DNA of 27,338 bases from contig CAKUDW010000006.1 in the NCBI GenBank assembly GCA_934645275.1, positions 1 to 27,338 on the forward strand, written 5' to 3'. This DNA comes from an uncultured Clostridia bacterium (lineage in GTDB: Bacteria > Bacillota_A > Clostridia > Christensenellales > Aristaeellaceae). The notes below the pieces were generated by a model. It made no database searches, was not told the origin of the DNA, and saw nothing but the letters and a program-made list of their open reading frames with translations. The position numbers were made by a program, and so were the translations under genes. The stretch's first letter is position 1. Each line of letters opens with the position of its first letter. Shown piece after piece: positions 15,498 through 22,705 of this stretch.

Positions 15498-17021
15498 ATG
15501 GGAAAGTATATCATCGCGCACGATCTTGGTACCACCGGCAACAAGGCGACGCTGTTTTCACTGGATGGTCGGTTGATTTCCAGCTCTGTATACAGCTATG
15601 ACACGCACTATTATAACGGCAGCTGGGCGGAACAGGACCCCGCCGATTGGTGGAGGGCCGTCTGTGAGACGACGTCCGCCATGGCCAAGCTTGTGCCGCC
15701 CGAGGAAATCGTGGCCATGAGCTTCTCTGGTCACATGATGGGCTGCCTGCCCGTAGATGAAAACGGAACGCCGCTGCATCCGCACATCCTGTGGTGCGAT
15801 CTGCGCGCTACAAAGCAGGCCGCGGAGCTGGAAGCCAAGATCAGCCTGCGGGATTTCTATGCCATCACTGGCCATCGCCTGAGCGCCAGCTACGCGCTGG
15901 AGAAGATGATGTGGATTAAGGAAAACAAGCCGGATATCTATAAGCGCACGGCCTGCTTCCTGAACGCGAAGGACTACATGGTTTATCGGCTGACCGGCCA
16001 AATGTATACGGACTATTCCGATGCGACCGGCTGCAACGCCTTCGACATTAACGAGTTTGTCTGGTCGAAGAAGCTTTTGGATTATGCGGGCATTGATGCC
16101 GCGAAGCTGCCCAAGCCCATGCCCTCCACCACCGTGGTCGGCAATATCCTGCCCGAAGCCGCGAAGGCCTGCGGCCTTACGCAGAACACGAAAATCGTGC
16201 TGGGCGGCGGCGACGGCGCGTGCGCCAGCGTGGGCGCGGGTTCCGTCAGCGTGGGCATTACCTATGCGTGCCTGGGCACCTCCGGTTGGCTCGCGACCAC
16301 CACGGATCGCCCGATTATCAGCGATCGCATGATTATTGCCAACTGGGCGCACGCCGTGCCTGGCCTGATTAATCCGATGGGCACCATGCAGTCTGCGGGT
16401 GCGTCCTATTCCTGGCTGAAGAACACCATCTGCCATCTGGAAATAGAGCATGGCAAGGCGAGCGGCAAGAGCCCCTATGAGCTGATTAACCAGGAAATCG
16501 CCCAGGCCCCGGTGGGCTCGAACGGCGTCATCTTCCTGCCCTATCTGATCGGCGAGCGCGCGCCGCGCTGGAACCCGGATGCGAAGGGCTGCTTCCTGGG
16601 CCTGAAGATGGAAAATACGCGCGGCGACGTGCTGCGCAGCGTCATCGAGGGCGTCGGCTACAACCTGCGCGTGATTCTGGACGAGTTTATCGATAACGGC
16701 CTCAAACCGGAGAAGATTGCCGCGGTTGGCGGTCTTGCGATCGGCGAAATCCAGCGCCGCATCTTTGCAGATATCTGGAATTGCAGGGTGAACACGCTGA
16801 ACTTCACCGAGGAAGCTGGTTCTATTGGCGCGGCTGTAACGGGCGGCGTGGGCATCGGCGAATATGAGTCCTTTGAAGCGGTGCATTCCTTCTGGCATGT
16901 AACCTCTACCGTTGAGCCGGATCCCGAAAGAGCGGCCATTTACAACGAATACCTGCGCGTGTTCAACAAGGCCTACGATGCGCTCGTGGGCGTGTTCGCG
17001 GATATGTCCGCGTTGAAGTAA
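15498..17021 (+). CDS. FGGY-family carbohydrate kinase, xylulokinase-like
   Basis: ATP-dependent ketose or polyol kinase, 507 residues, full length. N-terminal ATPase motif AHDLGTTGNKATLFS, SWAEQDPADWW (like xylulokinase SEQDP.WW), FSGHMMG, HILWCDLRA, and the second-domain phosphate motif LGTSGW. The C-half has LPYLIGERAPRWNP and AVGGLAIGEIQRRIFADIW, the adenosine-site block, then EEAGSIGAAVTGG. These are closest to xylulokinase, but FGGY kinases for ribulose, erythritol and apulose share most of them. It is the last gene of the second importer operon. The product, if xylulose 5-phosphate, would feed the split transketolase. Confidence 0.92.
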   Translation: MGKYIIAHDLGTTGNKATLFSLDGRLISSSVYSYDTHYYNGSWAEQDPADWWRAVCETTSAMAKLVPPEEIVAMSFSGHMMGCLPVDENGTPLHPHILWCDLRATKQAAELEAKISLRDFYAITGHRLSASYALEKMMWIKENKPDIYKRTACFLNAKDYMVYRLTGQMYTDYSDATGCNAFDINEFVWSKKLLDYAGIDAAKLPKPMPSTTVVGNILPEAAKACGLTQNTKIVLGGGDGACASVGAGSVSVGITYACLGTSGWLATTTDRPIISDRMIIANWAHAVPGLINPMGTMQSAGASYSWLKNTICHLEIEHGKASGKSPYELINQEIAQAPVGSNGVIFLPYLIGERAPRWNPDAKGCFLGLKMENTRGDVLRSVIEGVGYNLRVILDEFIDNGLKPEKIAAVGGLAIGEIQRRIFADIWNCRVNTLNFTEEAGSIGAAVTGGVGIGEYESFEAVHSFWHVTSTVEPDPERAAIYNEYLRVFNKAYDALVGVFADMSALK

Positions 17022-17095
17022 TCGCGCCGCAGCAACGCATTGCAGGTGGGCGTGGTCCGCGTGCATCTTGCGAATACCGATGCGAGCCGCTGACT

Positions 17096-17150
17096 CCGCG
17101 AAATTTCGATTTTGCGGGTCGGCGGTTCTTGCAAGGAGACGCCGATAATT
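17096..17150 (+). repeat. Two-hairpin intergenic repeat, copy 1
   Basis: Hairpin I has CCGCGAAAT (17096-17104), loop TTCG and ATTTTGCGG (17109-17117). Hairpin II has TCGGCG (17119-17124) and CGCCGA (17140-17145), followed by AATT. The same two-hairpin design, with TTTTGCGG-TCGGCGGTTCTT nearly identical, recurs at 19737-19788. In both places it follows a sugar gene on the plus strand. Confidence 0.7.
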
Positions 17151-17186
17151 ATACGGCCCCTGCGCCTGATGGCGCAGGGGCCGTAT
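17151..17186. terminator. Strong bidirectional hairpin between convergent genes
   Basis: ATACGGCCCCTGCGCC (17151-17166) and its exact complement (17171-17186) enclose loop TGAT: a perfect 16-bp stem. No clear T-run follows on either strand, but its position between convergent genes and its stability suggest transcription termination for the FGGY-kinase operon and the opposing gene. Confidence 0.75.
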
Positions 17187-17228
17187 GCCGGGAAGCGCTG
17201 TATTCCGGCAGGATGGGAAGCGATAGCC

Positions 17229-17627
17229 TTAATTCAGCTTATCGCCGGCCCGCGCTTCAATGAAATCGATGCAGCTGCAAATCAACGAATCGCAAAAGGC
17301 CTTCCGGTTGCCGCCGCGTTCGGCGTTGCCCTGCATCAGTTCGGCGCAGTTAATCTGGCCGTCGTGGGTTTCGCGGAAAAGCTTTTGCAGATCCAGCGCA
17401 ATGGTTGCGTCGTTCACGCCCAGCGCGCCCAATACCATCAGCGCGCCGGTAATCGCGCCGCAGGTACTGCCGCTCTTCATGCCGTGACCGAAGTGCTTGC
17501 CGAAGCTGCGCAGCTGGTCGGCGGGCAAGCCGATTTCATCGGCAAAGGTTGCCAGCATGGTTTCGGCGCAATTCGGGCGCGGAGTTTCTTCGCGCAGCGC
17601 CATGGCTCTATCTGTGTATTTGGACAT
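17229..17627 (-). CDS. C_GCAxxG_C_C family protein
   Basis: Small cytoplasmic protein, 132 residues, with the family's cysteine pattern: Cys20 (PNCAE), Cys56 in GSTCGAITGALMVLG, Cys94 (INCAELM), Cys112, Cys117 and Cys119 (FCDSLICSC). These proteins are predicted redox or metal-binding proteins, common in anaerobes; biochemical roles are not settled. There is no signal peptide or long membrane helix. AAGGAG precedes the ATG. Two TATAAT-like hexamers lie upstream on the minus strand (17694-17689 and 17718-17713) without convincing -35 boxes. It is flanked by sugar operons but has no clear pathway link. Confidence 0.88.
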   Translation of the reverse strand: MSKYTDRAMALREETPRPNCAETMLATFADEIGLPADQLRSFGKHFGHGMKSGSTCGAITGALMVLGALGVNDATIALDLQKLFRETHDGQINCAELMQGNAERGGNRKAFCDSLICSCIDFIEARAGDKLN

Positions 17628-17736
17628 TTCTCATTCGCTCCTTATCGCCGTTTTTTCTCTTACAGCCGGTAAAAAATACGCCATTGCTATTATACACCCG
17701 ATGCGGCTGTGTATTATAACAACTTTGTGAACACTG

Positions 17737-17748
17737 TGTATACATTTG
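17737..17748. promoter_or_regulatory. Palindrome TGTATACA in divergent spacer
   Basis: TGTATACA (17737-17744) extends to TATACATTTG (17739-17748), a 10-mer also found at 8682-8691 between the divergent hexulose-phosphate genes. It may be a site for a shared regulator. Chance occurrence in AT-rich DNA is possible. Confidence 0.3.
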
Positions 17749-17787
17749 AACAGGGGCAAAGGCAGGTGTAAAATCTTTTGCTGAAAG

Positions 17788-17816
17788 TTGAAAACGATTT
17801 TTGAGAGTGTTATAAT
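17788..17816 (+). promoter_or_regulatory. Promoter of second deoC-like gene with overlapping cre-like site
   Basis: TTGAAA (17788-17793), 17-base spacer, TATAAT (17811-17816). The 15-mer at 17788-17802 matches the CcpA cre consensus WTGNAANCGNWNNCW at all defined positions except the C near the end. Overlap with the -35 would allow carbon catabolite repression (inference). Confidence 0.75.
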
Positions 17817-17915
17817 AAAGATGTTTAATGCTCCGGGTGAGCTGGAAAAAGTGCTCAAATCGCTGCGGCGATGGATATAAAGTCACTATTATATTGTATT
17901 GAGAGGTATAGAATT

Positions 17916-18611
17916 ATGAAACTTACGACGGCTTCCTTTCGCAAAATGATTGAGTTCACCCTGCTGCACAATACCGATACGGAAAAGGATATTCTTGACT
18001 TTGCGCAGAAGACGCGCGACGGCGGCTACGCCTGCGCCTATGTCATGCCCTGCTACAGCGCGCTGATGGCGCAGCAGCTGGAAGGCACGGGCATTATCAC
18101 GGGCGGCGCGGTTGCGTTTCCGACAGGCGCGGAGCCGATCGAGGTTAAGGTTGCAATGACGAAATACCACATCGGCGTCGGCTGCGGCGAGATCGATTAT
18201 GTGATCAACATTAATATGCTTAAGACCGGCAAATACGATTTTATCGCCGAAGAGGCGAAGCAGATTGTTGCGGCGGCGCAGGGCCGTCCGGTAAAGGCGA
18301 TTATCGAAGTTACGCTGCTGACGGACGAAGAAATAATCCGCGTGTCCGAATGCCTGATGAAGGCTGGCGTCAGCTATATTAAGACCGGTACGGGCACCCA
18401 GCCCAAGCCGACGACTGTACACCACGTCGAACTGATTGCCGACGCCATCAAGGGCGGCTGCAAGATTAAGGCGGCGGGCGGCATTCGCACGCTGGACAGC
18501 GTGATCGCGATGATCAAGCTGGGCGTGACCCGCTTTGGCATCAGCTGGAACAGCGCATATGCCATTCTGGATGAACTGGAGCAGCGCTATCCCGACGGCG
18601 TTGAGGTCTGA
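17916..18611 (+). CDS. Divergent DeoC/LacD-type aldolase
   Basis: Class I aldolase of 231 residues in the DeoC superfamily. The start at 17916 has GAGAGG 9 bases upstream; an earlier in-frame ATG (17871) lacks a ribosome site. The likely Schiff-base lysine is Lys156 in YIKTGTGT, with Asp94 in EIDYVININ and Lys185 in KIKAAGGIRT, so the catalytic triad is kept. Its motifs differ from the first DeoC: KTGTGTQPKPTT instead of KTSTGFS, and IEFTLLHNTD instead of IDHTLLKPD. It therefore may cleave another deoxy- or keto-sugar phosphate. The zinc-type dehydrogenase starts 38 bases downstream in the same transcript. Confidence 0.87.
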   Translation: MKLTTASFRKMIEFTLLHNTDTEKDILDFAQKTRDGGYACAYVMPCYSALMAQQLEGTGIITGGAVAFPTGAEPIEVKVAMTKYHIGVGCGEIDYVININMLKTGKYDFIAEEAKQIVAAAQGRPVKAIIEVTLLTDEEIIRVSECLMKAGVSYIKTGTGTQPKPTTVHHVELIADAIKGGCKIKAAGGIRTLDSVIAMIKLGVTRFGISWNSAYAILDELEQRYPDGVEV

Positions 18612-18649
18612 AATTCACGCGTCGAACACGATGAAGGGGAGGGGTAACG

Positions 18650-19669
18650 GTGAAAGCGGTATATATGAAGGCGCATAATTGCTTTGAAGTGCGCGATGTA
18701 GAAATGCGAGAGCCGGGCGAAGGCCAGGTGCGCGTTCGGGTAAAGGCTTGCGGCTTCTGCGGCCATGATAAGATATTGGCTTCCTATGCTGCGGAGGACT
18801 GGCAGCCCTTTGGCCACGAATTTGCCGGCGTTGTGGAAAAGGTTGGCCCCGGCGTGACGAATGTCAAGCTGGGCGACCGCGTCGTGGTCGAGACCTCAAT
18901 TTTTGATCAGTATGCGGCAGTGACGCTGAACGGTCATCCGGAATGGAGTACGGAAGGCCCGAACTATATGAGCATGGAGCACACGGCCATGGGCTTTGCC
19001 GAAACCACGATCGTGCCCGCCGTGCTCTGCGTGCCCTTCGACGGCATTCTGGACGAACAGGCCTGTTTTCTCGAGCCGATGGGCGTGGCGGCGGATCTGA
19101 TTCTCACGGCGGATATCAAGCTCGGCAACGATGTGTTGCTGATGGGCTGCGGCGCGATCGGCCTGATGGCGCTTCAGATGGCGAAGCATTCCGGCGCGCG
19201 CAATATCTATGTGGCGGAGCACAAAAAGAACCACCGCAAGGCGGAACTGGCGCTGAAGCTGGGCGCAACGGCGGTAATCTATACGGACGAAGAAGATCTG
19301 ACCGCCTATAAATTCCCGCGCGGCGGCGTGGATCGCGTACTCGTAACGACGCCGCCCAAGACGATTGACATGGCGACGCGCGTCTGCAATGTCGGCGGTA
19401 TTGTGGCCTTCCTTGGCATCAGCTATGGCCCGGATGCGGTCGTTTCCTTCGATTCCAATATCGTGCATCTCAACAAGCTGCAAATTCGCGGTTCGAACGC
19501 GATACCGGCGCTGTATTTCCCGCACTGCTTTGATCTGTTGCATGCGGGCATGGTACAGGTGGCACCGCTGATTACGCACCGCTTCAAGCTTGAGGACGCG
19601 CCGGATGGCATCATGCGCTTCCTTACCGAGAGCGCGGATGCGGTGAAGGCCGTGATGGTGGCGGAATAA
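18650..19669 (+). CDS. Zinc-type medium-chain alcohol/polyol dehydrogenase
   Basis: NAD(P)-dependent dehydrogenase, 339 residues, of the sorbitol/threonine dehydrogenase type. It has a GTG start at 18650 with GGGGAGGGG upstream. Catalytic-zinc ligands are visible as Cys in ACGFCGHD and His-Glu in FGHEFAGVVEKVG; FLEPMGVAAD carries the fourth ligand region. The dinucleotide fold has LLMGCGAIGLMALQMAK. The cysteine-rich structural-zinc lobe common in this family is absent: that segment reads VVETSIFDQYAAV and on. It probably oxidises a polyol to a ketose or the reverse, for the kinase or aldolase nearby (inference). A strong terminator follows. Confidence 0.9.
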   Translation: MKAVYMKAHNCFEVRDVEMREPGEGQVRVRVKACGFCGHDKILASYAAEDWQPFGHEFAGVVEKVGPGVTNVKLGDRVVVETSIFDQYAAVTLNGHPEWSTEGPNYMSMEHTAMGFAETTIVPAVLCVPFDGILDEQACFLEPMGVAADLILTADIKLGNDVLLMGCGAIGLMALQMAKHSGARNIYVAEHKKNHRKAELALKLGATAVIYTDEEDLTAYKFPRGGVDRVLVTTPPKTIDMATRVCNVGGIVAFLGISYGPDAVVSFDSNIVHLNKLQIRGSNAIPALYFPHCFDLLHAGMVQVAPLITHRFKLEDAPDGIMRFLTESADAVKAVMVAE

Positions 19670-19679
19670 GGACAGGTTC

Positions 19680-19724
19680 AAAAAGCGGAACGTTTCTGAA
19701 TTTTCCAGAAACGCTCCGCTTTTT
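19680..19724. terminator. Rho-independent terminator between convergent genes
   Basis: AAAAAGCGGA (19680-19689) plus CGTTTCTG (19691-19698) pair with CAGAAACG (19706-19713) plus TCCGCTTTTT (19715-19724), with one A/C mismatch. A-run and T-run on either side make it functional in both directions, for the dehydrogenase and the opposing epimerase transcripts. Confidence 0.92.
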
Positions 19725-19736
19725 AAAATACAGGGA

Positions 19737-19788
19737 TTCGCAAAACCAGCGTTTTGCGGATCGGCGGTTCTTAAAGGGACGCCGACAA
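19737..19788 (+). repeat. Two-hairpin intergenic repeat, copy 2
   Basis: Hairpin I has CGCAAAAC (19739-19746), loop CAGC and GTTTTGCG (19751-19758). Hairpin II has TCGGCG (19761-19766) and CGCCGA (19780-19785), then CAATT. It is in the same orientation as copy 1 at 17096-17150. The loops and one stem arm differ while pairing is kept, suggesting a conserved structure rather than recent simple duplication. Confidence 0.7.
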
Positions 19789-19791
19789 TTC

Positions 19792-20637
19792 TTATAAGCC
19801 GTATTCCGCAATCTTTTTGCGCAGGAAGGCCAGACCTTCGTGCAGGAACACGTCGCCCGAGGGCGCGAGCTTGCGCCATACCCAGGTGGACATGTTGTCG
19901 GTAATGTCAGAAAAACCTTCCATGCCAATTTTACCGTGGTAGTCGATTTCCTTGAGCGCCTTGAAGATACCGTCCCAGTCAACATGGCCGGTGCCGGGAA
20001 TGCCGCGGTCGCATTCACACATGTGGTAGTGGCAGAGCCTGCCAGCGGCCAGCTTGGTCGCGTCATAGAAGCTCTTCTCTTCCACGTTCATGTGGTAGGA
20101 ATCCAGATGCACCTTTACGTTGTCCAGGCCAATCATATCCAGCAGGCGAATGGCTTCTTCGCAGGTGTTGATGAGGTTGGATTCATAGCGCGTCACGGGT
20201 TCTACGCCGATGGTGATGCCATATTGCGCGGCGTATTCGCCAACAGTGCGCAGGCTCTCGGCCGACCATTTCCAATCATCCTCGGTAGGCAGGTTCGCCG
20301 CCTTGCAGTACAGGCCGTAGATTACGCCCGAAAAGGTGTCCGCTTCGACGGCGGCTGTCGCGTCGATGCAGCGCTTCAGATAGTTCACGCCGTTCAAGCG
20401 GCATGCCGGATCTGTGCTGGTAATGTCGTGCTCGGCAGAGAGAATCACGTTGGAGGTTGCAACGCCGATACCGACCGCGTTCTTGCGCTGAAGTACGGCC
20501 TTGGGGTCAAAATCATCCAGTTTCATCAGTGGGATTTCCAGGAAATCCAGTCCCTCGCGCTTGGCCGTGTCAAGAATGTCAAGCGTCTTGTTCGACCACT
20601 CAGAGCACCATGCATATGCGTGAATACCAAGTTCCAT
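19792..20637 (-). CDS. Sugar 3-epimerase, D-tagatose/D-allulose 3-epimerase-like
   Basis: TIM-barrel metal enzyme of 281 residues in the xylose-isomerase-like family. Putative metal ligands are Glu146 (GVEPVTRYE), Asp179 (HLDSYHMN), His205 (CHYHMCE) and Glu240 (IGMEGFS). Their spacing (33, 26 and 35 residues) equals that of Glu152, Asp185, His211 and Glu246 in Pseudomonas cichorii D-tagatose 3-epimerase. The GIPGTGHVDW stretch is also typical. It likely epimerises a free ketose at C3, for example fructose/allulose or ribulose/xylulose. Related enzymes include L-ribulose 3-epimerases and other isomerases, so substrate is uncertain. Ribosome site AAGGGGG precedes ATG. It is divergent from the transaldolase gene. 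Confidence 0.87.
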   Translation of the reverse strand: MELGIHAYAWCSEWSNKTLDILDTAKREGLDFLEIPLMKLDDFDPKAVLQRKNAVGIGVATSNVILSAEHDITSTDPACRLNGVNYLKRCIDATAAVEADTFSGVIYGLYCKAANLPTEDDWKWSAESLRTVGEYAAQYGITIGVEPVTRYESNLINTCEEAIRLLDMIGLDNVKVHLDSYHMNVEEKSFYDATKLAAGRLCHYHMCECDRGIPGTGHVDWDGIFKALKEIDYHGKIGMEGFSDITDNMSTWVWRKLAPSGDVFLHEGLAFLRKKIAEYGL

Positions 20638-20689
20638 TTGTACGCCCCCTTTATTTTTTGAAAGAAATAGACTGAATATTACTAATTGA

Positions 20690-20718
20690 ATTATAAGTGT
20701 CGCCTACTTTTTTGTCAA
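20690..20718 (-). promoter_or_regulatory. Sigma-A promoter of the epimerase gene
   Basis: On the minus strand TTGACA (20718-20713), 17-base spacer and TATAAT (20695-20690): perfect consensus, about 50 bases upstream of the epimerase start. Confidence 0.9.
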
Positions 20719-20781
20719 GCTGCGGCTCGTTTCAATCGGAAGGGGCGGGCGCGAAACAAATTGCAGAATATGCGCGTTTTG

Positions 20782-20810
20782 TTGACAGTTTACCGGCGCT
20801 GTGCTACGAT
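20782..20810 (+). promoter_or_regulatory. Sigma-A promoter of the transaldolase-like gene
   Basis: TTGACA (20782-20787), 17-base spacer, TACGAT (20805-20810). It lies about 100 bases upstream of the ATG. Together with the opposing promoter it leaves about 60 bases between -35 boxes (20719-20781), enough for a shared regulator site, although none is obvious. Confidence 0.78.
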
Positions 20811-20915
20811 GCAGAAGGTCGGAAGCGCGTCGGCATCGTTGCGCCTCAGGCCGAAAATCAAAGGGTTCTGGACGGCTGAGCCGCCAATTTCAGCGATAAG
20901 AAGGAGAAGAGAATC

Positions 20916-21569
20916 ATGGATTACAGAATTTTCCTGGACACTGCAAACGTAAAAGAAATTGAGGAGGCTCTCTCGACCGGCATCGTTGCGGGCATTGCCA
21001 CGAATCCCAACAAGATGGCGCAGGTGGGCAGAAAGTATGAAGACGTCATTCGCGATATCCGTTCCATTTTCGATGGCCCGGTGGCCGTGGAAGCCATTTC
21101 CACCAAGGCTGAGGACATCATTGAGGAAGCGCAGCGCCTCTCTGGCATGGCCAAGAACATGGTCATTAAAATTCCCGGCAACAAGGAAGGCATCAAGGCC
21201 ATTCACAAGCTGGTTCCCATGGGCATTTGCACCAACTGCACGCTGATTGCCAATCCTGGCCAGGCGCTGGCCGCCGGTCTGGCGGGTTCACCCTTCATCA
21301 GCCCCTTCATCAGCCGCGTGGATTATATGGGCCATGACGGCATGCAGCTCTTCCGCGATGTGCGCAAGATGTACGATTTCTATAATATCAAGTCCGTCGT
21401 AATCGCGGCGTCCATCAAGAACTGCTACGATGCGATTCAGTCCATCATCGCCGGTGCGGATTCCATCGCGCTGACCTATCCGATTTTCAATCAGCTCTTC
21501 GATCATCCGATGACGCGCGAGGGCATCGAGCGTTTCACGCAGGACTATAAGTCCATCTATGGCGAATAA
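20916..21569 (+). CDS. Transaldolase-family protein, fructose-6-phosphate aldolase/TalC type
   Basis: Class I aldolase of 217 residues, the short transaldolase length (E. coli FSA has 220). Lys85 in NMVIKIPGNKEGIKAI falls exactly at the FSA Schiff-base lysine. FLDTANVKEIEEAL near the N-terminus gives the conserved aspartate. GIATNPNKMAQ replaces the usual TTNPSLIA, and the segment after ICTNCTLIANPGQAL differs from typical TalC, so this is a divergent member. SPFISPFISRVDYMG is conserved. AAGGAG lies upstream of ATG. It may transfer dihydroxyacetone units or cleave a ketose phosphate. It has its own promoter and terminator. Confidence 0.9.
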   Translation: MDYRIFLDTANVKEIEEALSTGIVAGIATNPNKMAQVGRKYEDVIRDIRSIFDGPVAVEAISTKAEDIIEEAQRLSGMAKNMVIKIPGNKEGIKAIHKLVPMGICTNCTLIANPGQALAAGLAGSPFISPFISRVDYMGHDGMQLFRDVRKMYDFYNIKSVVIAASIKNCYDAIQSIIAGADSIALTYPIFNQLFDHPMTREGIERFTQDYKSIYGE

Positions 21570-21584
21570 ATCGCCTGGCTTTCA

Positions 21585-21617
21585 GGAGGCAGTTCGCATT
21601 GCGCGGGCTGCCTTTTT
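21585..21617 (+). terminator. Rho-independent terminator of the transaldolase-like gene
   Basis: AGGCAG (21587-21592) pairs with CTGCCT (21608-21613), with an inner CGC/GCG helix, followed by TTTT. It starts about 15 bases after the stop codon. Confidence 0.85.
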
Positions 21618-21639
21618 GCATGTCCGCAGCACAATCGAG

Positions 21640-21668
21640 TTGACATGGAAATTACTTTTTGTTAAAAT
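21640..21668 (+). promoter_or_regulatory. Sigma-A promoter of the SorC-type regulator
   Basis: TTGACA (21640-21645), 17-base spacer, TAAAAT (21663-21668). This lies just after the upstream terminator and about 65 bases before the TTG start. Confidence 0.85.
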
Positions 21669-21730
21669 TAAACTGGAAAACAGAGCTGTTCCGGCGCAAG
21701 GCGGCGTTTGGGGCAGGAGGGGGTCGTTCT

Positions 21731-22705
21731 TTGGCAAAGAGCAATGAAAACTGGGCGCTGATGATGAGCGCGGCAAAGCAGTATTACCAGCTGGGGCTTT
21801 CTCAGGATATCATTGCCAAGAATCTGTACGTTTCAAAATCTACGGTGTCCCGGCTGATAAAGCGGGCCGTGGAGCTGGGTTATATAGAATTCAAGATCAA
21901 CAATTTCGGTGAAACGGACGAGATGCTCCAGAATGAATTTCAGGAGCACTTCGGCGTGAAAACCACGGTTTTGCCCACGTTGATTGATTCTATTGAGGTG
22001 CGGCTTAACGACGTGTGCGCCTTTGCTGCCAAGGAAATCTTCGATCAGATTCAGGATGGCGAGAGCATCGGTCTGCCGTGGGGCAGAACGGTGGAATATC
22101 TGGCCGCAAATTTAAACGAGCAGCCTGCGGAACATAGCAATCTGAAGGTGTGCATGCTTAACGGCTTTGTGAGCAGTTCCATCAATTCCATGCGCGCCAT
22201 TCACATCGTTGAAAAATTGGCGGCCATGCTGAACGCGACCGGCTATATGATGCCCTGCCCGTTGGTGGTGGACAGTCCGGACGTGAAGGAGAAGCTCCTG
22301 GCGGACGCCAGCGTGCGCGCGGCCTACGATGTGGCTGCCGCGACGGACACCGTCATCGTTTCAGTCGGTCCGGCTGACCTGACAAATACTTATCTTACGG
22401 AGCTGCGCAGCGATGTGGCCGAACAGCTCCGCGCGCCCTACGGCGTAGGCAATCTGGCCGGCAGAGTTTACGATATCAACGGCGTTGAAATTCACACCGC
22501 CCTGTACGACCGGCTGATGAGCATTCCCATTCATGAACTTGCCGCCAAGAAAAAGCGCATCTGCATTGCCGTCGGTGAATACAAGGCCAGAGCGGTGCTG
22601 GGACTGCTGCGCGGCAGCGTTGTCAGCCGGCTCTATACCGATGTGAACACTGCTCGAGAAATTTTGCGCATTCAAAAGGAAACGAATGCGCGCTGGCGCG
22701 CATAA
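21731..22705 (+). CDS. SorC-family transcriptional regulator
   Basis: Sugar-responsive DNA-binding protein, 324 residues, the usual SorC/DeoR-like length. The start is taken as TTG at 21731, with AGGAGG 10 bases upstream; longer in-frame starts overlap the promoter. The N-terminal helix-turn-helix spans about residues 10-55 (YYQLGLSQDIIAKNLYVSKS, then TVSRLIKRA). The C-terminal sugar-phosphate-binding domain shows IGLPWGRTVEYLA, VIVSVGPADL and GEYKARAVLGLLRGSVVSRL, close to the family signature GG..K..ai..aLrg......l.tD. Single-gene transcript. It probably senses a phosphorylated ketose from this locus and controls nearby operons (inference). Confidence 0.92.
   Translation: MAKSNENWALMMSAAKQYYQLGLSQDIIAKNLYVSKSTVSRLIKRAVELGYIEFKINNFGETDEMLQNEFQEHFGVKTTVLPTLIDSIEVRLNDVCAFAAKEIFDQIQDGESIGLPWGRTVEYLAANLNEQPAEHSNLKVCMLNGFVSSSINSMRAIHIVEKLAAMLNATGYMMPCPLVVDSPDVKEKLLADASVRAAYDVAAATDTVIVSVGPADLTNTYLTELRSDVAEQLRAPYGVGNLAGRVYDINGVEIHTALYDRLMSIPIHELAAKKKRICIAVGEYKARAVLGLLRGSVVSRLYTDVNTAREILRIQKETNARWRA

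Noticed and set aside
15558..17066. A 502-codon minus-strand frame opposite the FGGY kinase
   Set aside because: Antisense shadow of a well-supported kinase; the composition (His, Arg, Ala rich) is typical of such shadows and no family is recognisable.
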